A DNA stretch of 64,000 nt from Chersky-840 sp035604715 (GCA_963731665.1 CAVSWP010000011.1:868001-932000), one strand, 5' to 3'; shown: positions 7,572 to 21,200, numbered from the stretch's first letter. Program-made: numbers and translations. The notes: a model not told the origin generated them from the sequence alone.

Positions 7572-8663
7572 GTGGCCATCTCCACGCTGTGGCTCACCGA
7601 CTTCCGTTGCTTCGACGAGGTCGAGTTCCAACCCGACCCCGGTGGCCTGACCGTGCTGCGGGGCCCCAACGGCGCCGGCAAGACCTCTGTGCTCGAAGCG
7701 GTGGGATGGCTGGCCACGCAGCGCTCCATGCGGGGAGCGGCCCGTGACGTGCTCGTGCGCACCGGCGCGTCGCGCGCCGTGGTGCGCGCCGAGGCCACCG
7801 TCGGGTCGCGCGCCGTGCTCATCGAGGCCGAGATCCCCGTCACCGGCACCGCCCGCTGCCAGGTCAACCGCCAGCCCGTCCGCCGCCGGTCGGAACTGGC
7901 CCGGGCGCTCAACGTGACCGTGTTCTCCCCTGACGACCTCGACCTGGTCCAGGAGGGCCCGGCGACGCGGCGGGAGTACCTCGACGACGTGCTGGTGGCC
8001 CGCCACGCCCGCCTCGACGCCCTGGTCACCGAGGTCGACCGGATCCTGCGTCAGCGCGCCGCGGTGCTGCGCCAGGCCGGGGGACGACCCGACGAGACCG
8101 TGGTGGCCACCCTCGACGTGTGGGACGCCCGCCTGGCGGCGTCAGGCACCGCCCTGGCCGCCGAGCGCGAGGCCTTGGCCGCCGAGCTCACGGCCCCGGC
8201 CTCGGGCGCCTACGAGCTCCTGGCGGCCCGCCCCGACCCCGTCGCTCTGCGCTACCGGCGGTCGTGGGAGGGCGACCTGGCCGACGCCCTGCGCGCCACC
8301 CGATCCGAGGACCTGCGCCGCCTGGTCACCTCGGTGGGCCCGCACCGAGACGACCTCGAGCTTTCCATCGGGGCGCGCCCGACGCGCACCCACGCCTCAC
8401 AGGGCGAACAGCGGTGCGTGGCCCTGGCCCTGCGCCTGGCCACCCACGAGCTGCGGCGGCGCGACCTGGCCGAAGCCCCCGTGCTGCTCCTCGACGACGT
8501 GTTCTCGGAGCTCGACGCCTATCGGGCCACCGCGCTGGTCGAGCTGCTCCCCCCCGGCCAGGTGCTTCTCACCACGGCGGTGGACCCGCCGCCGGTGGTG
8601 CGCGCCGACCGGGTCGTCGAGGTCGCCGGGGGCACGCTCAGCTCTGCGGGCGGCGCTCCGTGA
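7572..8663 (+). CDS. recF: DNA replication and repair protein RecF
   Basis: ABC-type ATPase that helps load RecA at single-strand gaps. Walker A is GPNGAGKTS (31-39, Lys37), and the SMC-like signature HASQGEQRCVALALRLA and Walker B VLLLDDVFSELD lie in the C-terminal third. I chose GTG 7572 because the conserved start (ISTLWLTDFRCFDEVEF) begins there; upstream codons have no family similarity. Its length is 363 residues, normal for RecF. The stop overlaps the next start in GTGA (8660-8663). Confidence 0.95.
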   Translation: MAISTLWLTDFRCFDEVEFQPDPGGLTVLRGPNGAGKTSVLEAVGWLATQRSMRGAARDVLVRTGASRAVVRAEATVGSRAVLIEAEIPVTGTARCQVNRQPVRRRSELARALNVTVFSPDDLDLVQEGPATRREYLDDVLVARHARLDALVTEVDRILRQRAAVLRQAGGRPDETVVATLDVWDARLAASGTALAAEREALAAELTAPASGAYELLAARPDPVALRYRRSWEGDLADALRATRSEDLRRLVTSVGPHRDDLELSIGARPTRTHASQGEQRCVALALRLATHELRRRDLAEAPVLLLDDVFSELDAYRATALVELLPPGQVLLTTAVDPPPVVRADRVVEVAGGTLSSAGGAP

Positions 8664-9019
8664 ACCGGTCCCCGGGCGATGCGCCGCGTCGCCCGCCGCG
8701 TCGCGACGGGCGCGGCCGGTCCAACGTCGGCCCGGTGCGCGTCGGTGACGCCCTGGGCGAGGTCGCCAGCCACCTGGGTGCCGGTCGTGCCGACGTCGTG
8801 GGGGCCGTGTTCGGCCGGTGGGACGAGATCGTGGGACCGGCGGTCGCCGCGCACGTGAGCCCGGTGCGCGTGGACGGGGTGACGCTCATCGTGAGCGCCG
8901 ATCACCCCGCCTGGGCGACACAGATCCGGCATCTCGCGCCCGACATCCTCACCCGTTTGACCGAAGTGTGCGGCGTGGAGAAAGCGCTCGAACGCCTCGA
9001 GGTGCGCGTGCGTCGGTGA
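8660..9019 (+). CDS. DUF721/DciA-like protein
   Basis: A 119-residue protein of the DUF721 group, found between recF and gyrB in many actinobacteria. After a basic, disordered N-terminus, the domain has the family pattern VGDALGEVASHLG, then VFGRWDEIVGPAVAAHV, then LIVSADHPAWATQIRHL. DUF721 proteins are related to DciA, a helicase-loading factor, so a replication role is plausible but not shown. The GTG start is read from the GTGA overlap with recF, implying coupled translation. Confidence 0.88.
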   Translation: MNRSPGDAPRRPPRRDGRGRSNVGPVRVGDALGEVASHLGAGRADVVGAVFGRWDEIVGPAVAAHVSPVRVDGVTLIVSADHPAWATQIRHLAPDILTRLTEVCGVEKALERLEVRVRR

Positions 9020-9113
9020 GCACCGCGGCGGGTCGAAAAAACACCCTGCTCAGAGCGTTGGTTCGGACGTCGTCTCCGACCCCGATTGGGCTGGGCGCGT
9101 GACCCCCTCCTGG

Positions 9114-9119
9114 TAGACT
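9114..9119 (+). promoter_or_regulatory. Possible -10 element for gyrB
   Basis: TAGACT about 96 bp before the gyrB start fits an actinobacterial TANNNT box, in the 195-bp gap after the DUF721 gene. No clear -35 is seen at the right spacing, so this is a weak call. Confidence 0.3.
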
Positions 9120-9214
9120 GAGAGCCGTCGGCAACGCACGCAAAACAGGCCCTCGCGGGGCTGTGTCGGGACGGTGCGTCGCCCCGGTCAACGAGGACGA
9201 GAAAGGGCGCGCGC

Positions 9215-11167
9215 GTGGCGCTGAAGACAGATGTGGGAGCCGCCAGTAACGGCTCCGCGGGCTCCTACGACGCCAGCGACATCACCGTTCTCGAAGGCCT
9301 CGACCCGGTCCGGGCCCGCCCCGGCATGTACATCGGGTCGACCGGGCCGACCGGGCTGCACCACCTCGTATGGGAGGTCGTTGACAACGCCGTCGACGAG
9401 GCCATGGCGGGCAGGGCCACCCAGATCGACGTCACCTTGCTGGCCGACGGCGGGGTCCGGGTCAAAGACAACGGGGCGGGCATCCCCGTCGAGCCCAACG
9501 AGCAGTACCCCGACCTCTCGGCGGCCGAGCTGGTGCTCACCACCCTGCACGCAGGGGGCAAATTCGGGGGCTCGGGCTACAAAGTCTCGGGGGGCCTGCA
9601 CGGGGTGGGCGTCTCGGTCGTGAACGCCCTCTCGACGAAGCTCGTGCTCGAGATCGACCGGGGCGGCAAGCACCACGTCGCCGAGTTCGCCGGCGGCGGG
9701 GAGATCAAGAAGAAGCTCAAGGCGACCGGGCCCGCTCCGAGGGACCGCACCGGCACCACCGTGACCTTCTGGCCCGACGCCACCATCTTCGAGGAAACCG
9801 AGTTCCGCGCCCAGACCATCCTCGAGCGCCTGCAGATGATGGCCTTTCTGAACAAGGGCCTCGAGATCCGCTTCGCCGACGAGCGCGACACGGACCGACC
9901 GCCGGTCACCTACAAGTACTCGGGCGGCATCGTCGACTACGTGAAGCACCTCAACTCCTCGAAGGAGGCGCTGTTCCGGAGGGTGTGCTCCTATGCCCAG
10001 TCAGAGGACGACCAGGAGGTGGAGGTCGCGCTGCAGTGGAACACGGGGTTCCACGAGTCGATCCACTCCTTCGCCAACGGCATCTCCACCATCGAAGGCG
10101 GCATGCACGAGGAGGGCTTCAAGAAGGCCCTCACCAACGCCGTCAACCGCTACGCCCGGGCCAAGGGCGCCCTGAAGGAGAAGGACGACAACTTCCTCGG
10201 CGAGGACATCCGCGAGGGCCTAACCGCCATCATCTCGGTGCGGTTGCGCGATCCCCAGTTCGAGGGCCAGACCAAGGCCAAGTTGGGCAACGTCTCCATC
10301 CGGTCACTGGTGGAGCGGGCCACCAACGAGAAGCTCGTGGACTGGCTGGAGGAGAACCCCCGCGAGGCCAACCAGATCGTGGCGAAGTCCACCACCGCGG
10401 CCCGGGCCCGGGTGGCGGCGCGCGCCGCGCGCGACCTGACCCGGCGCAAGTCGGCGCTCGGGGGGGCGGGCCTTCCCGGCAAGCTGGTGGACTGCTCGTC
10501 GCGCGACCCGCGTGAGAGCGAGCTGTTCATCGTGGAGGGCAACTCCGCCGGGGGCTCGGCCAAGGACGCCCGCAACCCGCGCCTGCAGGCCATCTTGCCG
10601 ATCAGGGGCAAGATCCTCAACGTCGAGCGGGCCCGCATCGACAAGATGCTCAAGAACGCCGAGATCCAGGCCCTCATCTCGGCCATCGGGGCCGGGCTGG
10701 CCGACGAGTTCGACGTCGACAAGATCCGCTACCACAAGGTGATCATCCTGGCCGACGCCGACGTGGACGGATCGCACATCCGCACCCTGTTGCTCACGTT
10801 CTTCTTCCGGCAGATGAAGCCGTTGGTGGAGGGCGGGTTCGTCTACGTGGCCCAGCCGCCGCTGTACTCGACGCTCATCGGCAAGGAGAAGGTCTATCTC
10901 AAAGACGACGTGGCCCGCACCGCCTTCCTGGTCGAGCACCCCGACCACAAGCAGGACTTCCAACGCCTGAAGGGCCTGGGCGAGATGGACTTCGGGGAGC
11001 TGCGCGACACCACCATGGACGCCGGTCGCCGGTCGCTGTTGCAGATCAACGTGGAGCAGGCCGCCATGGCCGACAACGTGTGCTCGGTGCTCATGGGCGA
11101 CGACGTCGAACAGCGTCGCCACTTCATCCAGACCAACGCCAAGGACGTGCGCTTCCTCGACATCTGA
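9215..11167 (+). CDS. gyrB: DNA gyrase subunit B
   Basis: ATPase subunit of gyrase, which introduces negative supercoils. The GHKL ATP-binding region contains VDNAVDEAMAG and the GGLHGVGVSVVNALS lid. The TOPRIM domain has EGNSAGGSAK and LADADVDGSHIRTLLL, with the acidic metal-binding residues intact. The C-terminal LKGLGEMDFGELRDTTMD segment is normal. It has 650 residues. The start is GTG 9215, with AGAAAGGG ending 7 nt upstream. gyrA follows after 58 nt. Confidence 0.98.
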   Translation: MALKTDVGAASNGSAGSYDASDITVLEGLDPVRARPGMYIGSTGPTGLHHLVWEVVDNAVDEAMAGRATQIDVTLLADGGVRVKDNGAGIPVEPNEQYPDLSAAELVLTTLHAGGKFGGSGYKVSGGLHGVGVSVVNALSTKLVLEIDRGGKHHVAEFAGGGEIKKKLKATGPAPRDRTGTTVTFWPDATIFEETEFRAQTILERLQMMAFLNKGLEIRFADERDTDRPPVTYKYSGGIVDYVKHLNSSKEALFRRVCSYAQSEDDQEVEVALQWNTGFHESIHSFANGISTIEGGMHEEGFKKALTNAVNRYARAKGALKEKDDNFLGEDIREGLTAIISVRLRDPQFEGQTKAKLGNVSIRSLVERATNEKLVDWLEENPREANQIVAKSTTAARARVAARAARDLTRRKSALGGAGLPGKLVDCSSRDPRESELFIVEGNSAGGSAKDARNPRLQAILPIRGKILNVERARIDKMLKNAEIQALISAIGAGLADEFDVDKIRYHKVIILADADVDGSHIRTLLLTFFFRQMKPLVEGGFVYVAQPPLYSTLIGKEKVYLKDDVARTAFLVEHPDHKQDFQRLKGLGEMDFGELRDTTMDAGRRSLLQINVEQAAMADNVCSVLMGDDVEQRRHFIQTNAKDVRFLDI

Positions 11168-11225
11168 CGAGGGCGCGCCCGGTGGCCACCGCCACCGAGA
11201 TCTTCCACGGAGGGATCAGCCCCAC

Positions 11226-13709
<2,484 letters not shown>

Positions 13710-13712
13710 GGC

Positions 13713-14909
13713 TCAGACGGCGCGCGCCACGGCGTCGAAGACCACCGGGAGCCGGGGCGGCGAGCGAAAGGCGAGGCCCTCGATTCGCACCGGGCCGCCG
13801 TCGCCGGACGCGGCGTCATCGAAGCGAAGGCCCGGGAGCCTCTGCAGCAGAGCCCCGAGACCGATGCGCAGCTCCATGCGGGCCAGGTGCATCCCAAGGC
13901 ACTGGTGTCGCCCGGTGCCGAAGGCGATGTGGGGCGGCTCGTGGCGGTCGAGGTCCCACCGCTCGGGATGGCCGTAGCGGGACTCGTCGCGATTGGCTGA
14001 CCCGGTGGCACACACCAGCGACACACCCTCGGGGACCGTCACCCCGTCGATCTCGACCGGGCACGTGGTCTCCCGGTTGACCATGGTCACCGACGTCTCC
14101 CAGCGCAGCGTCTCCTCCACCACGGCGTCGAGGAGCGTCGGGTCGTCGCGCACGCGCTCGAGCACGTCGGGTCGGCTCAGCAGGGCGAACAGGCAGCTGC
14201 CCATGGCGGCGAAGGTGGTCTCGGCGCCGGCCGGGAGCAGCAGGCGGAGGAACCCGTAGATGTGCTCGTCGTCCAGGCGCTCCCCGTCGACCTCGGCGTT
14301 GACGATGTCGGACACCAGGTCGTCGGTGGGGTTCGTCTTGCGGTCCTCGACGATCGGGGTCAGGTACTCGCGCATGGCCGTCGATGCCGCGATGGACACC
14401 GGGTAGTTGTCGGGCCCCTGGTTCATGTCCAGCGCCCACCGGTGGAACCGCTCGTGGTCCTCGGACGGGACCCCCAGGACACCGGCGATGACCTGCACGG
14501 GAAACCGGCTGGTGATCTCCACCACCAGGTCGGCGCGCCGGCGCCCGTCGAGGCCGTCGATGATCCGGTGGATGGTGGGGGCGATGAGCTCGCTCTCCCA
14601 GCGGGCCAGGGCCGAGGGCCGGAAGGCGTGGGCCACGAGGTTGCGGTAGTGGCGGTGCTCCTCGCCGTCCATGGCCAGGATCACGGTGCCCATGACGGGG
14701 CCCATGGTGTCGGCGTTGACGCGGCTCGAAAAGCGCGTGGGATCGCGCAGCACGCGCTCCACATCGGCGTACTTCGTCACCAGCCAGATGTCGGAGCCGG
14801 GGCCCCCGAACCGGCCCACCGGCTGGTCGCGCCGGCACTCGGCCCAGTAGTCGTAGATGTCCGAGTCGTCCTCGACCTGGTCCGTGTCGGCCACCACACC
14901 CCCTCCCAC
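13713..14909 (-). CDS. Cytochrome P450 (first)
   Basis: Haem monooxygenase of 398 residues with all core motifs: I-helix AGAETTFAAMG, K-helix ETLRW, and the haem-binding FGTGRHQCLG, with Cys337 as the predicted axial ligand. The I-helix has a Glu-Thr pair in place of the common Asp/Glu-Thr, which is normal. I chose GTG 14909, with GGAGG 4 nt upstream; the open frame continues to 15290 but would run into the promoter of the divergent peptidase gene. No ferredoxin or reductase is adjacent, so it must use a partner encoded elsewhere. The substrate is unknown. Confidence 0.9.
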   Translation of the reverse strand: MGGGVVADTDQVEDDSDIYDYWAECRRDQPVGRFGGPGSDIWLVTKYADVERVLRDPTRFSSRVNADTMGPVMGTVILAMDGEEHRHYRNLVAHAFRPSALARWESELIAPTIHRIIDGLDGRRRADLVVEITSRFPVQVIAGVLGVPSEDHERFHRWALDMNQGPDNYPVSIAASTAMREYLTPIVEDRKTNPTDDLVSDIVNAEVDGERLDDEHIYGFLRLLLPAGAETTFAAMGSCLFALLSRPDVLERVRDDPTLLDAVVEETLRWETSVTMVNRETTCPVEIDGVTVPEGVSLVCATGSANRDESRYGHPERWDLDRHEPPHIAFGTGRHQCLGMHLARMELRIGLGALLQRLPGLRFDDAASGDGGPVRIEGLAFRSPPRLPVVFDAVARAV

Positions 14910-15147
14910 GAAGCCTCCGTCGCCCTCAGTCTGGCAGGCCGCCCACCTCGTTTCGGTCAGACGGCGTCGCCCCGGTGTGTCCTGGTGCGTCTCGGTGTCG
15001 TTGGCCAAGTGTTGGGCCTCGCTTGAGCCGGCAATGGGGTGGCCCGACAAGACTGCGCCGTAGAGCGGGCGGCATGATTCCCTCGGCGCGGGACGCTCGT
15101 CCCTGGGGCGCGCCCGCGAACTGTCGACAACGAGTCGAGGCCAGCAC

Positions 15148-18100
15148 GTGAACGAGTCGAACCGGACGGTCGAACACGGTGTCCGCCACCACCGCGGCGG
15201 GCGGATGGTCCTCGCCCTGGCCCTGGCCGGCTCGGCGTTGGCCGTCACCGCGTGGGCGACGCCGGCACGGGCGGACGGCGCCCCGCCCACATTGGTCAGA
15301 CCGGGCGCCTTGGCACCCGGCCCCGCCCCGGCGGGGGCGACGGACCTGGGATCCCTGCCGGCGGCTCAGGAGCTCGACCTCGGGGTGGTCGTGGCGCCGT
15401 CGAACGAGAGCCAGCTGCAGGTCCTTCTCCACAATCTCTACGACCCGGCGTCCCCCCAGTACCACCAGTGGCTGGCCCCGGGGCAGTTCGCCCAACGCTT
15501 CGGCCCCTCTCCGGCGGCGGTGTCCGCCGTCGAGTCCTGGCTCGGGGGCGAGGGCCTGAGCTCGACGCTGTCGGGGTACTCGGTCAAGGTGACGGCGCCG
15601 GCGGGCCGCATCGCGACCGCCCTGGGCACGTCGTTCGAGCGGTACCGGACGCGCACCGGCACGACCGGGTACCTCGCCCAGCAGACGCCCCTCGTCCCGT
15701 CGACGCTCGCCTCCGGCACCATCTCGGCGATCCTCGGGCTCAACACGGTTGCGCAGTTCCAACCCCAGAACACGTTGACGCCGGCGGCGTCGGGCGGGCT
15801 GGCGCTCCAGCCGAACGCCGACGGGTTGACGCCCTGCGCGGCGGCCGAGGCGGCCGCAGCGCCGGGCTACTACACCCTGGACGCGCTCGGCTCGGCCTAC
15901 GGGATCGGCACGCTGCTGTCGGACGGTCTGAACGGTCACGGGGAGACCATCGGCCTCTACGAGCTGGCGTCGCACTCGACGTCCGACGTCTCCACCTACG
16001 AGAGCTGCTTCGGCCTCAACAACCCGATCTCCACCGTCGCCGTGGACGGGGGAGGAGGTGCCACCGGGGGAAACGGCACCGTGGAAGCCGACGCCGACAT
16101 CGAGCAGGTCTCCACCCAGGCGCCGGAGGCGTCGATCATCTCCTACGAAGGGCCCAACGACACCGTCTCGGGGGCCTTTGACACCTGGAACGCCATCGTC
16201 ACCGCCGACGCCGCCCAGGTGGTCTCGACGAGCTGGGGGCTGTGCGAGCCACTGTCGGAGTCAGCCGGCTACATCTCGTCGTTCACCACCTTGTTCCAAG
16301 AAGCAGCCGCCCAGGGCCAGACCGTGCTGTCGGCGGCGGGTGACTCGGGCTCGGAGGACTGCTACGAGAGCAACAAGTCGACGACCCTCGAGGTGGACTA
16401 CCCGGCCTCGGACCCCAACGTGACCGCCGTGGGCGGCACGTCTCTGTTCGGGCCCGGTGACGAGGTGGCGTGGAACGCCAACGGAGCGGCCGGTGGAGGA
16501 GGGATCTCCCGCTACTTCGCCGTTCCCAGCTGGCAGCCCGTCGTGTGGGCCTGGACCTCGACCGGCAATGCGTGTGGCGAGGACTGCCGACAGGTCCCCG
16601 ACATCTCCGCCAACGCCGGTGTGGGCATGATCATCTACACCAGCGGCGCCTGGACGGCGGTCGGGGGGACGAGCCTGGCGGCACCGTTGGTGGCGGGGCT
16701 GGTGGCCGACCGCAACGAGGGCTGCGCCACCCCCACGGCGGACCTCGCACCCACGCTGTACGGGGCGGCGGCCCAGGGCCTGTACGGCACGGGGCTCACC
16801 GACATCACCTCGGGGAACAACGACCTGACGGGCACCTACGGCGGCGCCGACTATCCCGCCACCACCGGCTACGACGTGGCGACCGGCCTCGGGTCACCGA
16901 TCGCGCCCGGGCTCTCGTGCCCCGAGGTCACCGCGGTGTCGTCGGGCACCAGTGGAAGCCAGGTGACCGTGTCCGGATTGGGACTGGAGCACGCCACCAT
17001 CACGTTCGGCGCGGCGACCGCCCAGGTGGTCTCGGCCACCGCCACTTCGGCGACCGTCGTCGTCCCCACCGGGAGCGGGACCGTCACGGTGGCGGCCTCG
17101 GGTGTGCTGGGCAGCGGGACGCAGCAGACGCCGTTCACCTTCACCCCGCCACCGGTGCCCACCGTGACCGGGGTGAGCCCCACCTCGGGCTCTACAGCCG
17201 GAGGCACCACCGTGACGGTCACCGGCACCGGCTTCACCGGAGCCACTGCGGTGAAGTTCGGCACGGTGGCGGGCACGGGCCTGGTGGTGAACTCCTCGAC
17301 GTCCATCACCATCACCTCACCGGCGGAGAGCGCGTCGACGGTGAACGTCACCGTGACCACCCCCGGCGGAACGTCAGCCATCAACGCCCCCGCTGACCAG
17401 TTCACCTTCACCGTGCCGTCGGTGGTCATCAGCGCCGTTGGCAGCCTCACCTCCAACTCCGGCACCGCCCTGACCACCTTGGCAGTGAGCCCCAAGACGG
17501 TGGGTGACGTGCTGGTGGTGTTCGCCGAGGTGGGCACCACCGGGCACACCGTGTCCTCGGTGTCCGGGGGTGGCGTGGCCACGTGGACCAAGGCGGTGGC
17601 ATTCACCGGGACGGGAGGGGTCGACACCGAGATCTGGTTCGGCAAGGTCACCACCGCGGGGTCCTCCACCATCACCTTCACCTGGTCGAGCTCCATCGCC
17701 GGGTTCGACGCCGAGTACGGGGCCCAGGAGTTCAGCTCCAGCCTGGGGGCCTCCACGGTGTGGGCGGTCGACAAGACGGGCACCTCCAACGGGGCCTCGT
17801 CCACCACGGTGTCCTTCCCGAGCCTGACCCCCACCAGTTCTCCGGAGCTCTACTTCGGCTACGCCGAGGTGGCCAACACGGCCACCACCGCCGCTTCCTC
17901 GGGCTTCACCTCGGTGGTCACCAACAACGGCAACTCCGTCACCTACGACACCGATGTCATGGGGGCGGTCTCGCCCACCACCACCCAGTCCCCGGCGGGG
18001 CTGTCCACCGCCGTGGGGGTGCTGCTCGATGCCTCGGCCGGGGCCCCGCCCCCGGTGCCCACCGTCACCGGGGTGAGCCCCACCTCGGGCTCGACAGCCG

Positions 18101-18297
18101 GAGGCACCACCGTGACGGTCACCGGCACGGGCTTCACCGGGGCCACCGTGGTGAAGTTCGGCACGGTGGCGGGCACGGGCCTGGTGGTCAACTCCTCGAC
18201 CTCCATCACCATCACCTCGCCGGCGGAGATCGGCCTCCACGGTGGACGTCACCGTCACCACCCCGGGGGGCACCTCGGCGGTCAATGCCCCGGCTGA
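15148..18297 (+). CDS. Secreted S53 (sedolisin) peptidase with IPT/TIG repeats, frameshifted
   Basis: Secreted acid serine-carboxyl peptidase. A signal segment (about 18-43, ending ATPARADG) precedes a pro-domain (about 60-200) and the catalytic domain (about 220-600). The catalytic residues are visible: Glu313 and Asp317 in VEADADIEQ, Asp399 in AAGDSG, and Ser509 in GGTSLAAP. An IPT-like domain follows, then copies of an IPT/TIG domain and of a roughly 210-residue module shared with the gene at 20527. The frame is lost near 18228. There the sequence gains one base relative to the other copies (GAGATCGGCCTCC against GAGAGCGCCTCC), giving a false C-terminus. The frame is restored near 18624, so the intended gene reaches at least 20380. 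Confidence 0.85.
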   Translation: MNESNRTVEHGVRHHRGGRMVLALALAGSALAVTAWATPARADGAPPTLVRPGALAPGPAPAGATDLGSLPAAQELDLGVVVAPSNESQLQVLLHNLYDPASPQYHQWLAPGQFAQRFGPSPAAVSAVESWLGGEGLSSTLSGYSVKVTAPAGRIATALGTSFERYRTRTGTTGYLAQQTPLVPSTLASGTISAILGLNTVAQFQPQNTLTPAASGGLALQPNADGLTPCAAAEAAAAPGYYTLDALGSAYGIGTLLSDGLNGHGETIGLYELASHSTSDVSTYESCFGLNNPISTVAVDGGGGATGGNGTVEADADIEQVSTQAPEASIISYEGPNDTVSGAFDTWNAIVTADAAQVVSTSWGLCEPLSESAGYISSFTTLFQEAAAQGQTVLSAAGDSGSEDCYESNKSTTLEVDYPASDPNVTAVGGTSLFGPGDEVAWNANGAAGGGGISRYFAVPSWQPVVWAWTSTGNACGEDCRQVPDISANAGVGMIIYTSGAWTAVGGTSLAAPLVAGLVADRNEGCATPTADLAPTLYGAAAQGLYGTGLTDITSGNNDLTGTYGGADYPATTGYDVATGLGSPIAPGLSCPEVTAVSSGTSGSQVTVSGLGLEHATITFGAATAQVVSATATSATVVVPTGSGTVTVAASGVLGSGTQQTPFTFTPPPVPTVTGVSPTSGSTAGGTTVTVTGTGFTGATAVKFGTVAGTGLVVNSSTSITITSPAESASTVNVTVTTPGGTSAINAPADQFTFTVPSVVISAVGSLTSNSGTALTTLAVSPKTVGDVLVVFAEVGTTGHTVSSVSGGGVATWTKAVAFTGTGGVDTEIWFGKVTTAGSSTITFTWSSSIAGFDAEYGAQEFSSSLGASTVWAVDKTGTSNGASSTTVSFPSLTPTSSPELYFGYAEVANTATTAASSGFTSVVTNNGNSVTYDTDVMGAVSPTTTQSPAGLSTAVGVLLDASAGAPPPVPTVTGVSPTSGSTAGGTTVTVTGTGFTGATVVKFGTVAGTGLVVNSSTSITITSPAEIGLHGGRHRHHPGGHLGGQCPG

Positions 18298-21200
18298 CCA
18301 GTTCACCTTCACCCCGCCACCGGTGCCCACCGTGACCGGGGTGAGCCCCACCTCGGGCTCTACAGCCGGAGGCACCACCGTGACGGTCACCGGCACCGGC
18401 TTCACCGGGGCCACCGCGGTGAAGTTCGGCACGGTGGCGGGCACGGGCCTGGTGGTGAACTCCTCGACGTCCATCACCATCACCTCGCCGGCGGAGAGCG
18501 CGTCGACGGTGAACGTCACCGTCACCACCCCCGGCGGAACGTCAGCCGTCAACGCCCCCGCTGATCAGTTCACCTTCACCGTGCCGAGCGTGGTCATCAG
18601 CGCCGTGGGCAGCCTCACCTCCCAGACTCCGGCACCGCCCTGACCACCTTGGCGGTCAGCCCCAAGACGGTGGGCGACGTGCTGGTGGTGTTCGCCGAGG
18701 TGGGCACCACCGGGCACACCGTGTCCTCGGTGTCCGGCGGTGGCGTGGCCACGTGGACCAAGGCGGTGGCATTCACCGGGACAGGAGGGGTGGACACCGA
18801 GATCTGGTTCGGCAAGGTCACCACCGCGGGGTCCTCCACCATCACCTTCACCTGGTCGAGCTCCATCGCCGGGTTCGACGCCGAGTACGGGGCCCAGGAG
18901 TTCAGCTCCAGCCTGGGGGCCTCCACGGTGTGGGCGGCCGACAAGACGGGCACCTCCAACGGGGCCTCGTCCACCACGGTGCCGTTCCCGAGCCTGACCC
19001 CCACCAGTTCCCCCGAGCTGTACTTCGGCTACGCCGAGGTGGCCAACGCGGCGACGGGGGGGTCGACCCCGGGCTTCACCTACACCACCACCAACAACGG
19101 GAACACCACCGCCTATGACACCGCCGTCTCGGGGGCGGTGGCGCCCACCGCCACCCAGTCCCCGGCGGGGCTGTCCACCGCCGTGGGGGCGCTGCTCAAT
19201 GCTTCGGCCGGGGCCCCGCCCCCGGTGCCCACCGTGACCGGGGTGAGCCCCACCTCGGGCTCGACCGCCGGAGGCACCACCGTGACGGTCACCGGCACGG
19301 GCTTCACCGGGGCCACCGTGGTGAAGTTCGGCACGGTGGCGGGCACGGGCCTGGTGGTCAACTCCTCGACCTCCATCACCATCACGTCGCCGGCGGAGAG
19401 CGCCTCCACGGTCGACGTCACCGTCACCACCCCGGGGGGCACCTCGGCGGTCAATGCCCCGGCTGATCAGTTCACCTTCACCCCGCCACCGGTGCCCACC
19501 GTGACCGGGGTGAGCCCCACCTCGGGCTCTACAGCCGGAGGCACCACCGTGACGGTCACCGGCACCGGCTTCACCGGAGCCACCGCGGTGAAGTTCGGCA
19601 CGGTGGCGGGCACGGGCCTGGTGGTGAACTCCTCGACGTCCATCACCATCACCTCACCGGCGGAGAGCGCGTCGACGGTGAACGTCACCGTGACCACCCC
19701 CGGCGGAACGTCAGCCATCAACGCCCCCGCTGACCAGTTCACCTTCACCGTGCCGTCGGTGGTCATCAGCGCCGTGGGCAGCCTCACCTCCAACTCCGGC
19801 ACCGCCCTGACCACCTTGGCGGTCAGCCCCAAGACGGTGGGTGACGTGCTGGTGGTGTTCGCCGAGGTGGGCACCACCGGGCACACCGTGTCCTCGGTGT
19901 CCGGGCGGTGGGGTGGCCACGTGGACCAAGGCGGTGGCATTCACCGGGACGGGAGGGGTCGACACCGAGATCTGGTTCGGCAAGGTCACCACCGCGGGGT
20001 CCTCCACCATCACCTTCACCTGGTCGAGCTCCATCGCCGGGTTCGACGCCGAGTACGGGGCCCAGGAGTTCAGCTCCAGCCTGGGGGCCTCCACGGTGTG
20101 GGCAACAGACAAGACGGGCACCTCCAACGGGGCCTCGTCCACCACGGTGCCCTTCCCCAGCCTGACCCCCACCAGTTCTCCGGAGCTCTACTTCGGCTAC
20201 GCCGAGGTGGCCAACACGGCCACCACCGCCGCTTCCTCGGGCTTCACCTCGGTGGTCACCAACAACGGCAACTCCGTCACCTACGACACCGATGTCATGG
20301 GGGCGGTCTCGCCCACCACCACCCAGTCCCCGGCGGGGCTGTCCACCGCCGTGGGGGTGCTCCTGAGCGCCACGGGGTGAGGGTGGAAGTGGCGGACGAG
20401 GCCCCGGCCTGGGAGGTTGGTCTGGTTTTGAGGCCTCGTGGATCAGTGGTTGACCTTGTTGTCTGACTCTGGACGAGGCGGGAGAGGACCTTTCGCGTTC
20501 ACGATGGTTGGTCCCCGGGGGAGCTCATGAAGAGCGCCGGCATGCATCTGTCCAAAGACTCGGGACGGCCGCGACGTCGGCGGGTGTCCAGGCTCGGGCT
20601 GCGCGGGCTCACGGGGATCGCCGTGATGACGGCCATGGTGGTCGTGGTCCTGCCCGTCCTGGCCGGGAAGCCCGCCGGTGTGGCCGCCGCCGCCGCCAAC
20701 CCGGTCGGAACGCTCACCTCCAAGACCGGGACGGCGCTTTCTGCCCTGGCGGTCACACCCCAGACGCTGGGAGACGTGCTGGTGGTGTTCGCCGAGGTGG
20801 GCACCACCGGGCACACCTTGTCCTCGGTTTCCGGGGGTGGGGTGACCACGTGGACCAAAGCCGTGCAGTTCATCGGGACGGGCGGGGTCGACACCGAGAT
20901 CTGGTTCGGCAAGATCACCACCACCGGAGCCGCCACGGTCACCTTCACGTGGTCGAGCTCCATCGCCGGGTTCAGCGCCGAGTACGGGGCCCAGGAGTTC
21001 AGCGCCGGACTGGGGTCCGCCACCGTGTGGGCGGCGGACAAGACCGGCACCTCCAACGGGGCCTCGTCCACCACGGTGCCGTTCCCGAGCCTGACCCCGA
21101 GTGGCACCGGAGAGCTGTACTTCGGCTACGCCGAGGTGGCCAACACCGCCACCACGGCCAGTTCCTCGGGCTTCACCTCGGAAGTCACGACCAACGGCAA

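Noticed and set aside
20399..20440. Inverted repeat CGAGGCC/GGCCTCG after the peptidase gene as a terminator
   Set aside because: The arms are 7 bp but the loop is about 28 nt and no T-tract follows, so it is too weak to call.
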